A DNA stretch of 61,599 bases, from positions 1 through 61,599 of the forward strand of contig JAFRRK010000018.1 in assembly GCA_017428115.1 (NCBI GenBank), written 5' to 3'. Positions 34,330 through 43,865 of the stretch are shown one piece after another. Positions within the stretch are counted from its first letter, which is position 1. Each line of letters opens with the position of its first letter. This DNA is from Bacteroidales bacterium. GTDB taxonomy: Bacteria > Bacteroidota > Bacteroidia > Bacteroidales > P3. The position numbers and the translations under genes are program-made. Below the pieces are notes generated by a model. The model was not told where the DNA came from and did no database searches. It saw only the letters and a list, made by a program, of their open reading frames with translations.

Positions 34330-35426
34330 GTCTTCAATGTGGCATAGTAGGCCTGCCCAATGTGGGCAAATCCACCCTTTTCAACTGCTTGAGCAATGCT
34401 AAGGCCCAGGCCGCCAATTTCCCATTTTGCACTATCGAACCCAATGTGGGTGTCATCACCGTCCCCGACGAGAGATTGGCCAAGTTGGTAGAAATGGAAC
34501 ATCCCGCCAGCGTGGTCCCTGCCACGGTGGAGATTGTCGACATCGCCGGTCTTGTCAAAGGGGCATCCAAGGGAGAAGGACTAGGCAACAAGTTCCTTGG
34601 CGACATACGCACTACCGATGCCATCATACACGTATTGCGCTGTTTCGACGACGATAATGTGACACATGTCGACGGCAGCGTCGACCCCATCCGCGACAAG
34701 CAGACCATCGACCTCGAACTGCAGTTCAAAGACCTCGAAACCATTGAAAACCGCTATGAGAAAGAGGTAAAGAAAGCCAAAGCCGGAGGCGATGCCAAAG
34801 CCAAGAAGTTGGTTGAGGTGATGGACCTTTACCGCGCGGCACTGCTGTCTGGCAAAAGCGCCCGCACAGTCAAGTTGGAAGAAAGCCAGCAAGAGGCCGC
34901 TCGCGATCTGATGCTACTCACCGCCAAACCCATCCTATATGTCTGCAATGTCGACGAAGCCTCAGTGGTAACAGGCAACCATTATGTCGACGCTGTGCGC
35001 GAAGCTGTCAAAGAAGAAGATGCTGAGGTACTGGTGATAGGAGCCGGCATCGAAGCCGACATTGCCGAGCTTGAAACCTACGAAGAGAAGCAGATGTTTC
35101 TAGAAGACTTAGGTCTAAAGGAGTCGGGTGTCAACCGCCTCATCAAGGCCGCCTATAAGCTCCTCAACCTACAAACTTTCCTTACCGCAGGCCCCAAAGA
35201 ATGCCGCGCATGGACATTTAAGAAAGGGATGAAAGCACCTCAAACTGCAGGCATTATCCATAGCGATTTCGAGCGTGGCTTTATACGTGCCGAAGTCATC
35301 AAATACGAAGATTACGTAACCCTTGGCAGCGAGGCCAAATGCCGTGAAGCAGGCAAAATAGCTGTTGAGGGTAAAGACTACGTGGTGCAAGATGGAGACA
35401 TCATGCACTTCCGTTTCAACGTATAA
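34326..35426 (+). CDS. ychF: Redox-regulated ATPase YchF (Obg-like)
   Basis: A 366-residue member of the universal YchF/OLA1 family that binds ribosomes and prefers ATP over GTP. Motifs are the P-loop GLPNVGKSTLF (8-18), the switch DIAGLVKGASKGEGLG with the altered G-site, a coiled insertion (EKEVKKAKAGGDAKAKK) and the C-terminal TGS domain (TAGPKECRAWTFKKG, HSDFERGFIRAEVIKYEDY). It overlaps the GT2 stop by 4 bases and precedes porW by 29 bases. Confidence 0.97.
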   Translation: MSLQCGIVGLPNVGKSTLFNCLSNAKAQAANFPFCTIEPNVGVITVPDERLAKLVEMEHPASVVPATVEIVDIAGLVKGASKGEGLGNKFLGDIRTTDAIIHVLRCFDDDNVTHVDGSVDPIRDKQTIDLELQFKDLETIENRYEKEVKKAKAGGDAKAKKLVEVMDLYRAALLSGKSARTVKLEESQQEAARDLMLLTAKPILYVCNVDEASVVTGNHYVDAVREAVKEEDAEVLVIGAGIEADIAELETYEEKQMFLEDLGLKESGVNRLIKAAYKLLNLQTFLTAGPKECRAWTFKKGMKAPQTAGIIHSDFERGFIRAEVIKYEDYVTLGSEAKCREAGKIAVEGKDYVVQDGDIMHFRFNV

Positions 35427-35455
35427 TATCCCCAACCCATAAGCCAAAAACTAAG

Positions 35456-38266
35456 ATGCATTTAATACCCCTATCCCTGCAGCCTCGCACACCCTTGTCG
35501 AAGCACAAAACACGCCTACTACCAATAGGCATCTTAGTTTTTGGCATCACCCTTCTATATTGCCTCACCTCATGCTCAACACAAAAAGCCAACTGGGGCA
35601 ACATACAGTACCATAATACCACAGCCCATTACAACATATGGTGGAATGGCAACGAAAGCCTCAAAGAGGCAATGCTCCTGCTCGACACCCGTTGCAAAGA
35701 CGACTATACCCGCATACTACCCGTGTATAAAGTAGGCACTAAGGATGAAAGCATGGCATACTATCCTCAACTTGACCGGGCCATCGAAAAAAGCATCAAA
35801 GGCATCAAAAAGCACAGCATCTTCATCAATGGCCAGGAACATGTTCCCTACATTTCCAAATGCTACCTCCTGACCGCCTATGCCACCTTCTACAAACACG
35901 ACATAGCCAACGCTGCCAGCACCTGCCAAATGCTCACAACACAATACAGCGGCACACCCATTGCTGACGAGGCCGCCATACTACAGGCCCGTTGTGCAAC
36001 CTTGGACAAACGCTATCAAGATGCCGAAAGCTCGCTCGACGAACTGGTGACCGCCCTCGGCAAAGGCAATTTCGCCGCCAAACAGAAACTCAACCTCTAT
36101 CTGGCCATGGCTGAATGCACCCTGCCTCAAGAAAAATACAAAAAAGGTGTCCAATTTCTCAAGCTGGCACTTGACGAACACCCAACACGCCAACAAAAAG
36201 CCCGCATCTACTACATCCTAGGGCAAATATATCAGCAACTCGACAAACGGCCCACCGCATCCAAATATTACGACAAAGTGCTCTCATGCGCCCCTTCCTA
36301 CGAGATGGAATTCAATGCCCGCCTCAACCTTGCCTCATGCGCCGACCTCCAGCACACCGACCGTGAGAAACTAGAACGCCTTCTCGACAGGATGCTCAAC
36401 GACAAGAAAAACGAAGAATTCATAGACCAAATATACTACGCCAAAGGCGAAATGTATCTAGGCATGCGCGACTTAAAAAAAGCTTGCGACGCATTCCGCA
36501 CCTCCACGGCAGTCTCCAAAAACAATCCTGCACAAAAGGCTCGCTCCGCCCTCAGACTAGGAGGCATCCTATATGACAAACTACAAGACTACGACCATGC
36601 ACAATACTACTACGACACTGCCCTCTCAATCATCAAACCCGACTATCCCCACTATGCCAACCACAAATCGCGTCACGACCTCCTAACCTCGCTAGTATCA
36701 TACACCCGCGTCATCGCCCGCAACGACAGCCTCATCGCCGTTGCCAACATGTCCGAACCAGAACGTCTCACACTCATCAACAACAAAATAGCCGAACTAA
36801 AAAAAGCCGAAGAGGAGGCCAAAGAACGCGAACTACTTGAACAATTCGCCAACGATGCCAAATCGCTGCAAAACACCCTTCAAGGCGACTGGTATTTCTA
36901 CAACAGCAATACAGTGCAAAAAGGTAAAGAAAGCTTCCGCCAACGATGGGGCATGCGCGGCCTTGAAGACTATTGGTTCCTATCCAAAAAAGGAATGCTC
37001 GGCCTGAATATGCTGGCAGGCACTGGCAACACCGACGAACAGCAAGACGACGACAAAGCCAATGCCGAAGGCATATCCGACTCAACAAAAGCAGAAGGCA
37101 ACAACAGTGCCACCGGCAATCCCAACGACCCCCACAATGTGGCATACTACCTCAAAGAACTCCCACAAACACCTGCCGAACAAGACTCTATGCAGGCACA
37201 AACCGCCGTATGCCTCCTCAACGCAGGCTACATCTACTACGACGGCATCCACAACATACCCAAGGCCCTCGAATGCTACCTCCGTATGGCCAACGACTAC
37301 ACATCCAACAAAGAGATAGTGCAAGCCTTCTTCATGCTATACAAAATATACGACCGCCAGGGCAACACCCCCAACTCCAACTACTACCGCGACATGGTGC
37401 TCATGGGCTTCCCCGACAGCGACTTCTCCAACCTCATTCTCGACGAGGACTATTATAAAGAAATACTCCATCGCAGCCAACTAATCCGCGAGGACTACGA
37501 TGAAGTATACACCCTCTATCGGAAACACCGCTACGACGACGTGCTCAACTCTGTGGCCACAGCCAAAGAACTCTACTCGGGCAACCCAATGCTCTCCAAG
37601 TTCCGCTATTGGGAAGCACTGGCCTACGCCCGCACCGACCAGCGCGACCGTGCCATCTCCACCCTCCAAGGCATCATAGCCGACTATCCCACCACCGACA
37701 GCATCATACCCCTGGCACAAGCACAACTCGACTTCCTTACAGGCGACGGCGCCAAATATGTGGCCAACAGCGGCACCGACGAATCTATCAACGACCCCGA
37801 CCCCTCAACCGAAACCACGCAGACACTCGCCAGCCGATACAATAACCAGTCCGAATCGCGCCAAACATCAACCGTCGAACTATCGCCCGAGGCTAAGCTA
37901 TTCCGCTACAAGGCCGACATGCCCCACCAAGTCATCATTCTCGTAAAAGAAAAGAAAATCCGAGCCACCCAAGTCCAAACAAAAGTCGGCACCTTCATTA
38001 TGTCCTATTACGCCAATTCGGGCTACAAAACCACGCCGCTCATGTTCACCGACTCTTCACAAATGGTCACCATAAGCACTTTCAACAACGCCAACCAGGC
38101 ACTCGACTTTGCTCATCACCTTCTGCGGCCCGAAGGCCCCCTTGTGGACTACAACCCCGACGACTACCAAGTTTACGCCATATCAAAACAAAACTACACA
38201 ACCCTCTACAACCGCAAACACGTAGACGCCTACCGACAGTTTTACGACAAATACTATAAACCATGA
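35456..38266 (+). CDS. porW: Type IX secretion system periplasmic lipoprotein PorW/SprE
   Basis: A 936-residue lipoprotein: the signal ILVFGITLLYCLTSC has the lipid Cys at about residue 40, followed by the family-typical WGNIQYHNTTAHYNIWWNGNESLKEA. The middle is a long TPR array (KARIYYILGQIYQQLDKRPTASKYYDKVL, ALRLGGILYDKLQDYDHAQYYYDTAL). The C-terminus has the conserved block HQVIILVKEKKIRATQVQTKVGTFIMSYY. PorW/SprE is needed for T9SS function and links the inner PorLM motor and other T9SS parts. Here it fits the two predicted T9SS cargo genes in the window. Its stop overlaps the bactofilin start by 4 bases. Confidence 0.9.
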   Translation: MHLIPLSLQPRTPLSKHKTRLLPIGILVFGITLLYCLTSCSTQKANWGNIQYHNTTAHYNIWWNGNESLKEAMLLLDTRCKDDYTRILPVYKVGTKDESMAYYPQLDRAIEKSIKGIKKHSIFINGQEHVPYISKCYLLTAYATFYKHDIANAASTCQMLTTQYSGTPIADEAAILQARCATLDKRYQDAESSLDELVTALGKGNFAAKQKLNLYLAMAECTLPQEKYKKGVQFLKLALDEHPTRQQKARIYYILGQIYQQLDKRPTASKYYDKVLSCAPSYEMEFNARLNLASCADLQHTDREKLERLLDRMLNDKKNEEFIDQIYYAKGEMYLGMRDLKKACDAFRTSTAVSKNNPAQKARSALRLGGILYDKLQDYDHAQYYYDTALSIIKPDYPHYANHKSRHDLLTSLVSYTRVIARNDSLIAVANMSEPERLTLINNKIAELKKAEEEAKERELLEQFANDAKSLQNTLQGDWYFYNSNTVQKGKESFRQRWGMRGLEDYWFLSKKGMLGLNMLAGTGNTDEQQDDDKANAEGISDSTKAEGNNSATGNPNDPHNVAYYLKELPQTPAEQDSMQAQTAVCLLNAGYIYYDGIHNIPKALECYLRMANDYTSNKEIVQAFFMLYKIYDRQGNTPNSNYYRDMVLMGFPDSDFSNLILDEDYYKEILHRSQLIREDYDEVYTLYRKHRYDDVLNSVATAKELYSGNPMLSKFRYWEALAYARTDQRDRAISTLQGIIADYPTTDSIIPLAQAQLDFLTGDGAKYVANSGTDESINDPDPSTETTQTLASRYNNQSESRQTSTVELSPEAKLFRYKADMPHQVIILVKEKKIRATQVQTKVGTFIMSYYANSGYKTTPLMFTDSSQMVTISTFNNANQALDFAHHLLRPEGPLVDYNPDDYQVYAISKQNYTTLYNRKHVDAYRQFYDKYYKP

Positions 38267-38607
38267 GCGAAATAACCAACAGCCTTATTAACACCATCAC
38301 CGTAGGCACCACAATAAAAGGCGACATAGTTGCCAACGGCGATTTCCGTATGGACGGCACCCTCGAGGGCAACATCACTCTTACGGGCAAACTAGTCATC
38401 GGCGAGCAAGGCCGCATCACAGGCAACGTGGTGTGCCAAAATGCCAACGTCATAGGCATCATCGACGGCAACCTCTCCGTAAAGGAGTTCCTCACCCTTT
38501 ATGCCACCTCGCGCGTAAGAGGCGACATCGTTGCCAACAAGCTTGCCATCGAACCAGGAGCCTACTTTACCGGCAGCTGCCACATGTTGGACGAACTCAC
38601 CGACTAG
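38263..38607 (+). CDS. Bactofilin (polymer-forming cytoskeletal protein)
   Basis: A 114-residue bactofilin with the regular beta-helix repeat: ITVGTTIKGDIVANGDFRMDGTLEGNITLTGKLVIGEQGRITGNVV and so on, ending YFTGSCHML. Bactofilins polymerise without nucleotides and organise the cell envelope. The 4-base overlap with porW shows translational coupling, so it may position T9SS components or wall enzymes. This is inference from order only. Confidence 0.93.
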   Translation: MSEITNSLINTITVGTTIKGDIVANGDFRMDGTLEGNITLTGKLVIGEQGRITGNVVCQNANVIGIIDGNLSVKEFLTLYATSRVRGDIVANKLAIEPGAYFTGSCHMLDELTD

Positions 38608-38820
38608 CCATTATCCGACAACTCACTTTTTTCAATCCCTTATCATTATTATTACATCATTCACCCATCCCCCTCGCACCGTTCAAATGCCCAAAACGTG
38701 CTGCTGCTTTGTACTTATTCCTACCGATTGCCAATGGCATCAGGCTGGTTTGCCAATACCCGGACAGCATACAATGGGCTATAGGGTGGATAAAAAACTC
38801 AAAATCTTACCAACAACAAT

Positions 38821-40233
38821 ATGACTGAGGAGATTCTGAAAAGACTGTACGAACAATGGGCAGGCGAGAAAGTCCAAGAAATGCTTGCCCTTTCGGCCAA
38901 CGGAAGCAACCGCAAGTATTGGCGCCTCATGGGCGCAAGCCGGCAATGCATTGCCGCCTACAATGCCGATGTGGCAGAAAACGAGGCCTTTTATTACTAC
39001 AGTTCGGCACTGAAGAAACGCGGCATCAGGGTGCCCGAGCTATATTCAATCCACGACGACAGGCAACACTACCTGCAACAAGACCTGGGCGACACCACCC
39101 TCTACACCCTGTTGCTAGACCGTAGACGCGCGGGAGGTGGTTTCGACAGCGATATGCTGAACCTATATCGACAAGTGCTAGCCGATTTGGCTCAGATGCA
39201 GGTGTCTGGCCGCGACCTCGACTTCTCTCATGCCTATCCGCGAAGCGATTTTGATGCCAGGTCGATAGGATGGGATCTCAATTACTTTAAATACTATTTT
39301 CTCAAACTCAGATACATCCCATTCGACGAAGAGCGGTTGGAACAGGATTTTGAACACTTCACCGACTATCTGCTTGATGCCGACTGCGGCTATTTTATGT
39401 ATCGCGACTTTCAGTCGCGCAATATCATGCTGCACGATGGCAAGCCTTATTATATAGACTACCAGGGGGCTAGGAGAGGGGCTGCACAATATGACGTAGC
39501 ATCGCTTCTATTTAGCGCCAAAAGCGACCTTCCCGAAGCCGTGCGGCAAGATTTGCTCACGCACTATATCCTCTGCCTAGAGTCTCGACAGAAAATAAAT
39601 AGGAAAGACTTTCTACAAAGGTTCTACGGCTATGTGCTGGTGCGCATCATGCAAGCGTTGGGAGCCTACGGCTACCGCGGCTATTATGAGCGCAAAGACT
39701 ATTTCTTGAGCAGTATTCCGCTGGCAGTGCGTAATTTGAAACAGGTTATCGATAGCCATCCCCTGCCCATAGAGCTGCCACACCTTGCACAAGTATGGCG
39801 ACGCATCGTCGAATCGGAGGAGTCGGCACACCCCACCTCCACAGCGACCGGACTGACCGTGAAGGTAATGAGTTTCTCATACAAAAAGGGAGTGCCGCAA
39901 GACACTTCCGGCAACGGAGGTGGATATGTGTTCGACTGTCGGGCACTGCCCAATCCGGGCCGATATCCCGAGTATAGATGCTATACCGGCAAAGACCAAC
40001 CAGTGATTGACTTTCTAAAGGGCAATGAGGAGGTGGAACAATTCCTACTAGGTGCCCAACAACTTGTGGGGGCCTCAATAAAGAAGTATATGGAACGCAA
40101 TTTTAGCAGTCTGATGGTCTGCTTTGGATGCACGGGAGGACAACATAGGTCGGTTTATTGTGCCGAAAGGATGGCAAAATGGATATCTGACAATTTTGAT
40201 TGCCAGGTAGATATAAATCACTGCGAACAATAA
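38821..40233 (+). CDS. Sugar-kinase-like phosphotransferase fused to a RapZ C-terminal domain
   Basis: A 470-residue fusion. Residues 1-335 are an aminoglycoside-phosphotransferase/AmgK-like kinase fold: SANGSNRKYWRLMG (nucleotide loop), LQQDLGDTTLYTLL, the catalytic loop YRDFQSRNIML and the metal site IDYQGARRG. Residues 345-470 match the RapZ C-terminal domain: VKVMSFSYKKGVPQ, FDCRALPNPGRYPEY, FLLGAQQLV and the loop GCTGGQHRSVYCAERMA. In E. coli this domain binds GlcN6P and RNA-regulation partners. AmgK-like kinases phosphorylate amino sugars in cell-wall recycling. A GlcN6P-sensing wall-sugar kinase is a reasonable inference. The 213 bases before it hold no gene. Confidence 0.88.
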   Translation: MTEEILKRLYEQWAGEKVQEMLALSANGSNRKYWRLMGASRQCIAAYNADVAENEAFYYYSSALKKRGIRVPELYSIHDDRQHYLQQDLGDTTLYTLLLDRRRAGGGFDSDMLNLYRQVLADLAQMQVSGRDLDFSHAYPRSDFDARSIGWDLNYFKYYFLKLRYIPFDEERLEQDFEHFTDYLLDADCGYFMYRDFQSRNIMLHDGKPYYIDYQGARRGAAQYDVASLLFSAKSDLPEAVRQDLLTHYILCLESRQKINRKDFLQRFYGYVLVRIMQALGAYGYRGYYERKDYFLSSIPLAVRNLKQVIDSHPLPIELPHLAQVWRRIVESEESAHPTSTATGLTVKVMSFSYKKGVPQDTSGNGGGYVFDCRALPNPGRYPEYRCYTGKDQPVIDFLKGNEEVEQFLLGAQQLVGASIKKYMERNFSSLMVCFGCTGGQHRSVYCAERMAKWISDNFDCQVDINHCEQ

Positions 40234-40279
40234 TGAAAAAACTTTTTCACTTTTTTTTTATCACTTCGCACTTTTTTCG

Positions 40280-40287
40280 TATCTTTG
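40280..40287 (+). promoter_or_regulatory. -7 element for the hypothetical-DUF3822-rsmD operon
   Basis: TATCTTTG is an exact TAnnTTTG match 35 bases before the next start codon, within an AT-rich tract. Confidence 0.65.
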
Positions 40288-40322
40288 CACTTTGATTGGA
40301 TAAATAAAAAATCTATTATAAC

Positions 40323-40988
40323 ATGAAGAAAAGAACTGTAATTCAAATCCTTCTAGCACTGGTGATAGTCGGACTAGCAGTCTGGCTGTATATGAGCATC
40401 ATGAAGCCGGTGAAGTTTGACAACGAGTACACTAAACGTCGCGATGCATGCGCCGAAAAGCTGAAAGCCATCCGCACCCTTGAGGATGCTTACAAGGTGA
40501 CTTACGGCTGCTACACGGGCAGTTTCGATACGCTTTTTGACCGCCTGATGCATGAAGATAGCATGAAGGTGGTGAACAAAAATATCAACTACGACAAGAT
40601 TCCCGAGGACGTGGATATCAACGAGATGACAGAGGCCGACGCTATCAAGGCCGGCTATATCTCGCGCGTTACCGAGTATGTCAACCCCATCGAGAACCTG
40701 CGCAAGAACAAGAAATTCACCCTCACCGACGAGGAGATATTGAATCTGCGCTATGTTCCCTATCCCAGAGATAAGAAATACGATTTCAATCTGCAGGCCG
40801 GCTTTATCGAAAAGAGCGGTTATCAGATGCCTGTATTCGAATGTCTGGTGAATATGGAAGACCTTCTGTCGGATCTTGACCACCAGCTGGTGGTGAATAA
40901 GATCGCCGAGTTGCAACAGAACCACCGTTTTACAGGATGGAAGGTGGGTGATATGACCCAAGCCATTACCGACGGTAATTTTGAATAG
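40323..40988 (+). CDS. Membrane-anchored protein of unknown function
   Basis: A 221-residue protein with one N-terminal helix (IQILLALVIVGLAVWLYMSI) and a soluble domain outside or inside the membrane. Recognisable segments are RRDACAEKLKAIRTLEDAYKVTYGCYTGSFDTLFDRLM and YIPVP-like LRYVPYPRDKKYDFNLQAGFIEKSG. Homologues are common in Bacteroidetes directly upstream of a DUF3822 gene and rsmD, as here. The function is unknown. The DUF3822 gene follows after one base. Confidence 0.8.
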   Translation: MKKRTVIQILLALVIVGLAVWLYMSIMKPVKFDNEYTKRRDACAEKLKAIRTLEDAYKVTYGCYTGSFDTLFDRLMHEDSMKVVNKNINYDKIPEDVDINEMTEADAIKAGYISRVTEYVNPIENLRKNKKFTLTDEEILNLRYVPYPRDKKYDFNLQAGFIEKSGYQMPVFECLVNMEDLLSDLDHQLVVNKIAELQQNHRFTGWKVGDMTQAITDGNFE

Positions 40989-40989
40989 G

Positions 40990-41814
40990 ATGACTGACCG
41001 CGTCACAACGTTTATCACGACAGATAAGGCAGTCGCCACTGACGAACTAAGATTATCCATTTGCCTTCGGACGAATGGATTTTCTTTTTCGGTGCTGACA
41101 ATGGGGCAGGAGCTGCTCACCTTTGGCGAGGCAGAAGTAGACCTTCACCGCCCAATCAGCCTGCTGCCAGGTGCTTTGAAAGCATTCTTTGCTGAGAATG
41201 GCATAGCAACCTTTGGCTGCAAAGAAGCGCGACTGGTGGTGCCGTCAGCACATGGGGTATGGGTGCCGGAACATCTGTACGAGCCCGGGCGCGACCGCCA
41301 ATATCTGAGAATGGTGGCAAATGTGGACAGCCGGTGGGGCACTTACCACTCCTACGACGGTGGACTGAAGTCCTATATGGTATTTACTGCCGATGCAGAG
41401 GTGGTGACAGCGTTTAAGCTGGCCATTCCGGGCATTGATGTGATGTCCCAGCATTCGGTATTGGCAAATAATATGTTGAAAGAGCGCAGTCTGAAACATC
41501 CCGTAGTGCTGATGCATGTGCGCGAGGGAGTGGGGGACTATTTGGCATGGTTTAACAACCAGCTATTACTGAGTAACAGCATGTCCGCCACAGATAAAGG
41601 AGAGTTGCTGTATCATGCCTTGGAGGTAATGAAGGGCCTGCACCTGGAAACCCCCGACATGGAGCTGGCTATATGTGGTAAGGTAGACCGCGACATGTAC
41701 GGCATGTTGCAACATTATTTCCCTAATGTAACACTATACACAGGCACCCCGTTCACATATGATAATCCTGAGTTTCAGACTTGGCACAGCTACCGACATG
41801 TGTTAGTGTTGTGA
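40990..41814 (+). CDS. DUF3822 family protein
   Basis: A 274-residue protein from the ATG at 40990. An in-frame ATG at 40981 adds three residues and overlaps the upstream gene. It matches DUF3822: LRLSICLRTNGFSFSVL, LLPGALKAFFAENG, VVPSAHGVWVPEHLYEPGRDRQYL and the ASKHA-like tail GKVDRDMYGMLQHYFPNV. The fold resembles an actin-like ATPase without a clear active site. Function is unknown, but the link to rsmD is conserved in Bacteroidetes. Confidence 0.85.
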   Translation: MTDRVTTFITTDKAVATDELRLSICLRTNGFSFSVLTMGQELLTFGEAEVDLHRPISLLPGALKAFFAENGIATFGCKEARLVVPSAHGVWVPEHLYEPGRDRQYLRMVANVDSRWGTYHSYDGGLKSYMVFTADAEVVTAFKLAIPGIDVMSQHSVLANNMLKERSLKHPVVLMHVREGVGDYLAWFNNQLLLSNSMSATDKGELLYHALEVMKGLHLETPDMELAICGKVDRDMYGMLQHYFPNVTLYTGTPFTYDNPEFQTWHSYRHVLVL

Positions 41815-41844
41815 TATAGATATTAATTAATAGGTATTTATAAT

Positions 41845-42390
41845 ATGCGCATCATAGCTGGATCACTTAGAGGTCGACGACTGAACCCTCCGACTACACT
41901 GCCAGTGCGTCCCACAACAGACATGGCACGTGAGAGCCTGTTTAATATATTGAACAACTATGTGGACTATGAGGATTGCATGGTGATGGATTTGTTCGCA
42001 GGAACAGGAGCAGTGTCTATGGAGTTTGTTTCGCGCGGAGCTAAAGAGGTGACAGCAATAGATATCAACGGGCAATGCACCGATTTTATTAAGTCGGCAG
42101 CGCAACAGTTCGGCGTGAAGAACTTGCATGTGGTACGTGCCGATGTTTTCGACCTGCTAAAAAGAGCTTATAAGAAGTTCGACATTGTGTTTGCCGATCC
42201 GCCTTATTCTCTGGAAAACCTCGGTGCACTTCCTGACCTAGTGTTCGAACACGATATTTTGACTGACGAGGGCATATTTGTGTTGGAGCATCCTAGGGAG
42301 TATCAATTTGAAGAACACCCCCATTTTTGGCAGCATCGACATTATGGCAAGGTTAACTTTACCTTTTTTGCAAAGAAACTGGATGAATAA
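41845..42390 (+). CDS. rsmD: 16S rRNA guanine-966 N2-methyltransferase RsmD
   Basis: Methylates G966 of 16S rRNA using SAM. The 181-residue protein has the family opening [30 protein letters not shown], the SAM loop [18 protein letters not shown], and the catalytic motif VFADPPYSL. Length and layout are normal. It lies 30 bases after the DUF3822 gene and 23 bases before purC. Confidence 0.96.
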   Translation: MRIIAGSLRGRRLNPPTTLPVRPTTDMARESLFNILNNYVDYEDCMVMDLFAGTGAVSMEFVSRGAKEVTAIDINGQCTDFIKSAAQQFGVKNLHVVRADVFDLLKRAYKKFDIVFADPPYSLENLGALPDLVFEHDILTDEGIFVLEHPREYQFEEHPHFWQHRHYGKVNFTFFAKKLDE

Positions 42391-42413
42391 TAACATACAA
42401 AACTAATTATAAG

Positions 42414-43364
42414 ATGAAGGCTGTAGTAAGAACAAACTTTTCATTTCCCAAGCAGAAAAGCCTATACGTGGGCAAAGTACGCGACGTGTACAACATAGAT
42501 GATAAGTATATGGCAATGGTGGTTAGCGACCGCATCAGTGCCTTTGATGTGGTACTGCCCAAAGGCATACCGTATAAAGGACAGGTGTTAAACCAGATAG
42601 CATCACAATTTTTGGATGCCACTGCCGATATTGTCCCCAACTGGAAGCTGGCCACTCCCGACCCGATGGTTACTGTGGGCCTGAAGTGTGAAGGTTTTAA
42701 GGTGGAGATGATTGTGAGAGGTTATCTAGCCGGAAGCGCATGGAGAGAATACAAGGCTGGAGCACGCACTCTATGCGGGGTTTCGCTGCCCGAAGGTATG
42801 ATTGAGAATCAGAAGTTTCCAACACCAATAGTTACTCCTACTACCAAGGCGGAAGAAGGTCATGACGAGAATATTTCTCGGGAAGAGATTATCCGCACAG
42901 GTCTTGTGTCGCAAGAAGACTACGACCAACTGGAAAAGTATGCACTGGCATTGTTCCAACGTGGCACAGAGATGGCTGCAGCCAAAGGGCTGATTTTGGT
43001 CGATACAAAGTATGAGTTTGGCAAACGCGACGGGAAAATATACTTGATTGACGAGATTCATACGCCTGACAGCAGCCGCTATTTCTACGCCGAAGGATAT
43101 GAGGAACGGCAGGCTAGGGGAGAGCGCCAAAGGCAGTTATCAAAGGAGTTTGTACGTGAATGGCTGATGGAAAATGGCTTTCAGGGTAAGGAAGGGCAGA
43201 AGGTGCCAGAGATGACCGACGAGATAGTGAACAGCATCACTGAACGTTATATAGAACTTTATGAGCACATTACTGGCACAAAGTTCATAAAGGCAGAGGA
43301 CTGTACAGATATCGAGGCACGCATTGAGAAGAACGTAACCAACTGCCTCAACAGTCTAGCATAA
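42414..43364 (+). CDS. purC: Phosphoribosylaminoimidazole-succinocarboxamide synthase
   Basis: Catalyses ATP-dependent joining of CAIR with aspartate in purine biosynthesis. The 316-residue length fits the longer PurC class. Motifs are [64 protein letters not shown] and [19 protein letters not shown]. No other pur genes are adjacent, so it is a scattered member of the pathway. The CYTH gene begins 12 bases later. Confidence 0.97.
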   Translation: MKAVVRTNFSFPKQKSLYVGKVRDVYNIDDKYMAMVVSDRISAFDVVLPKGIPYKGQVLNQIASQFLDATADIVPNWKLATPDPMVTVGLKCEGFKVEMIVRGYLAGSAWREYKAGARTLCGVSLPEGMIENQKFPTPIVTPTTKAEEGHDENISREEIIRTGLVSQEDYDQLEKYALALFQRGTEMAAAKGLILVDTKYEFGKRDGKIYLIDEIHTPDSSRYFYAEGYEERQARGERQRQLSKEFVREWLMENGFQGKEGQKVPEMTDEIVNSITERYIELYEHITGTKFIKAEDCTDIEARIEKNVTNCLNSLA

Positions 43365-43376
43365 CATTCTTTCCTC

Positions 43377-43865
43377 ATGGAAATTGAACGTAAATATCTG
43401 GTACGCAGCCTGCCGAATGACATTGAACAGTATAAGCATTGTGAAATAGAGCAGGCATACCTTTGCACGTCGCCCACCTTGCGTATTCGCAGGATGGGCG
43501 ACAGCTATATTCTCACTGTCAAAGAACGGGTGCAACTGAAGGGGTCTACTGCCATCCACAATAGGGAAGAGGAATTCTCCCTCAGCGCAAAAAGTTATCA
43601 GCGTCTACTGGCCAAATGTGATTGTGGCAGAGTGGGGAAGACCCGTTACTATATAAACCTAAGCGAAATGATGGGCGACAAAGCCTACGAAGGCCTAGTG
43701 GCTGAGGTGGATGTGTTTCACGGAAGGCACGATGGTCTAGTGTTGGTTGAAGTAGAATTTCCCAACACACAGACCGCCAACAATTTCGTACCACCCGAAT
43801 GGTTTGGTGAGGATGTTTCTGAAGACCCTTGTTATCGTAATAGTTTCTTAGCCTCTATGTCGTGA
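43377..43865 (+). CDS. CYTH domain protein
   Basis: A 162-residue triphosphate tunnel enzyme-like protein beginning with the signature MEIERKYLV (ExExK). Alternating charged strands follow: IEQAYLCTSPTLRIRRMGDSYILTVK, GKTRYYINL and VAEVDVFHGRHDGLVLVEVEF. Bacterial CYTH proteins hydrolyse triphosphate-containing substrates such as inorganic triphosphate, thiamine triphosphate or ATP. Which applies here cannot be read from the sequence. Its stop overlaps the GTG start of the transporter by 4 bases. Confidence 0.92.
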   Translation: MEIERKYLVRSLPNDIEQYKHCEIEQAYLCTSPTLRIRRMGDSYILTVKERVQLKGSTAIHNREEEFSLSAKSYQRLLAKCDCGRVGKTRYYINLSEMMGDKAYEGLVAEVDVFHGRHDGLVLVEVEFPNTQTANNFVPPEWFGEDVSEDPCYRNSFLASMS

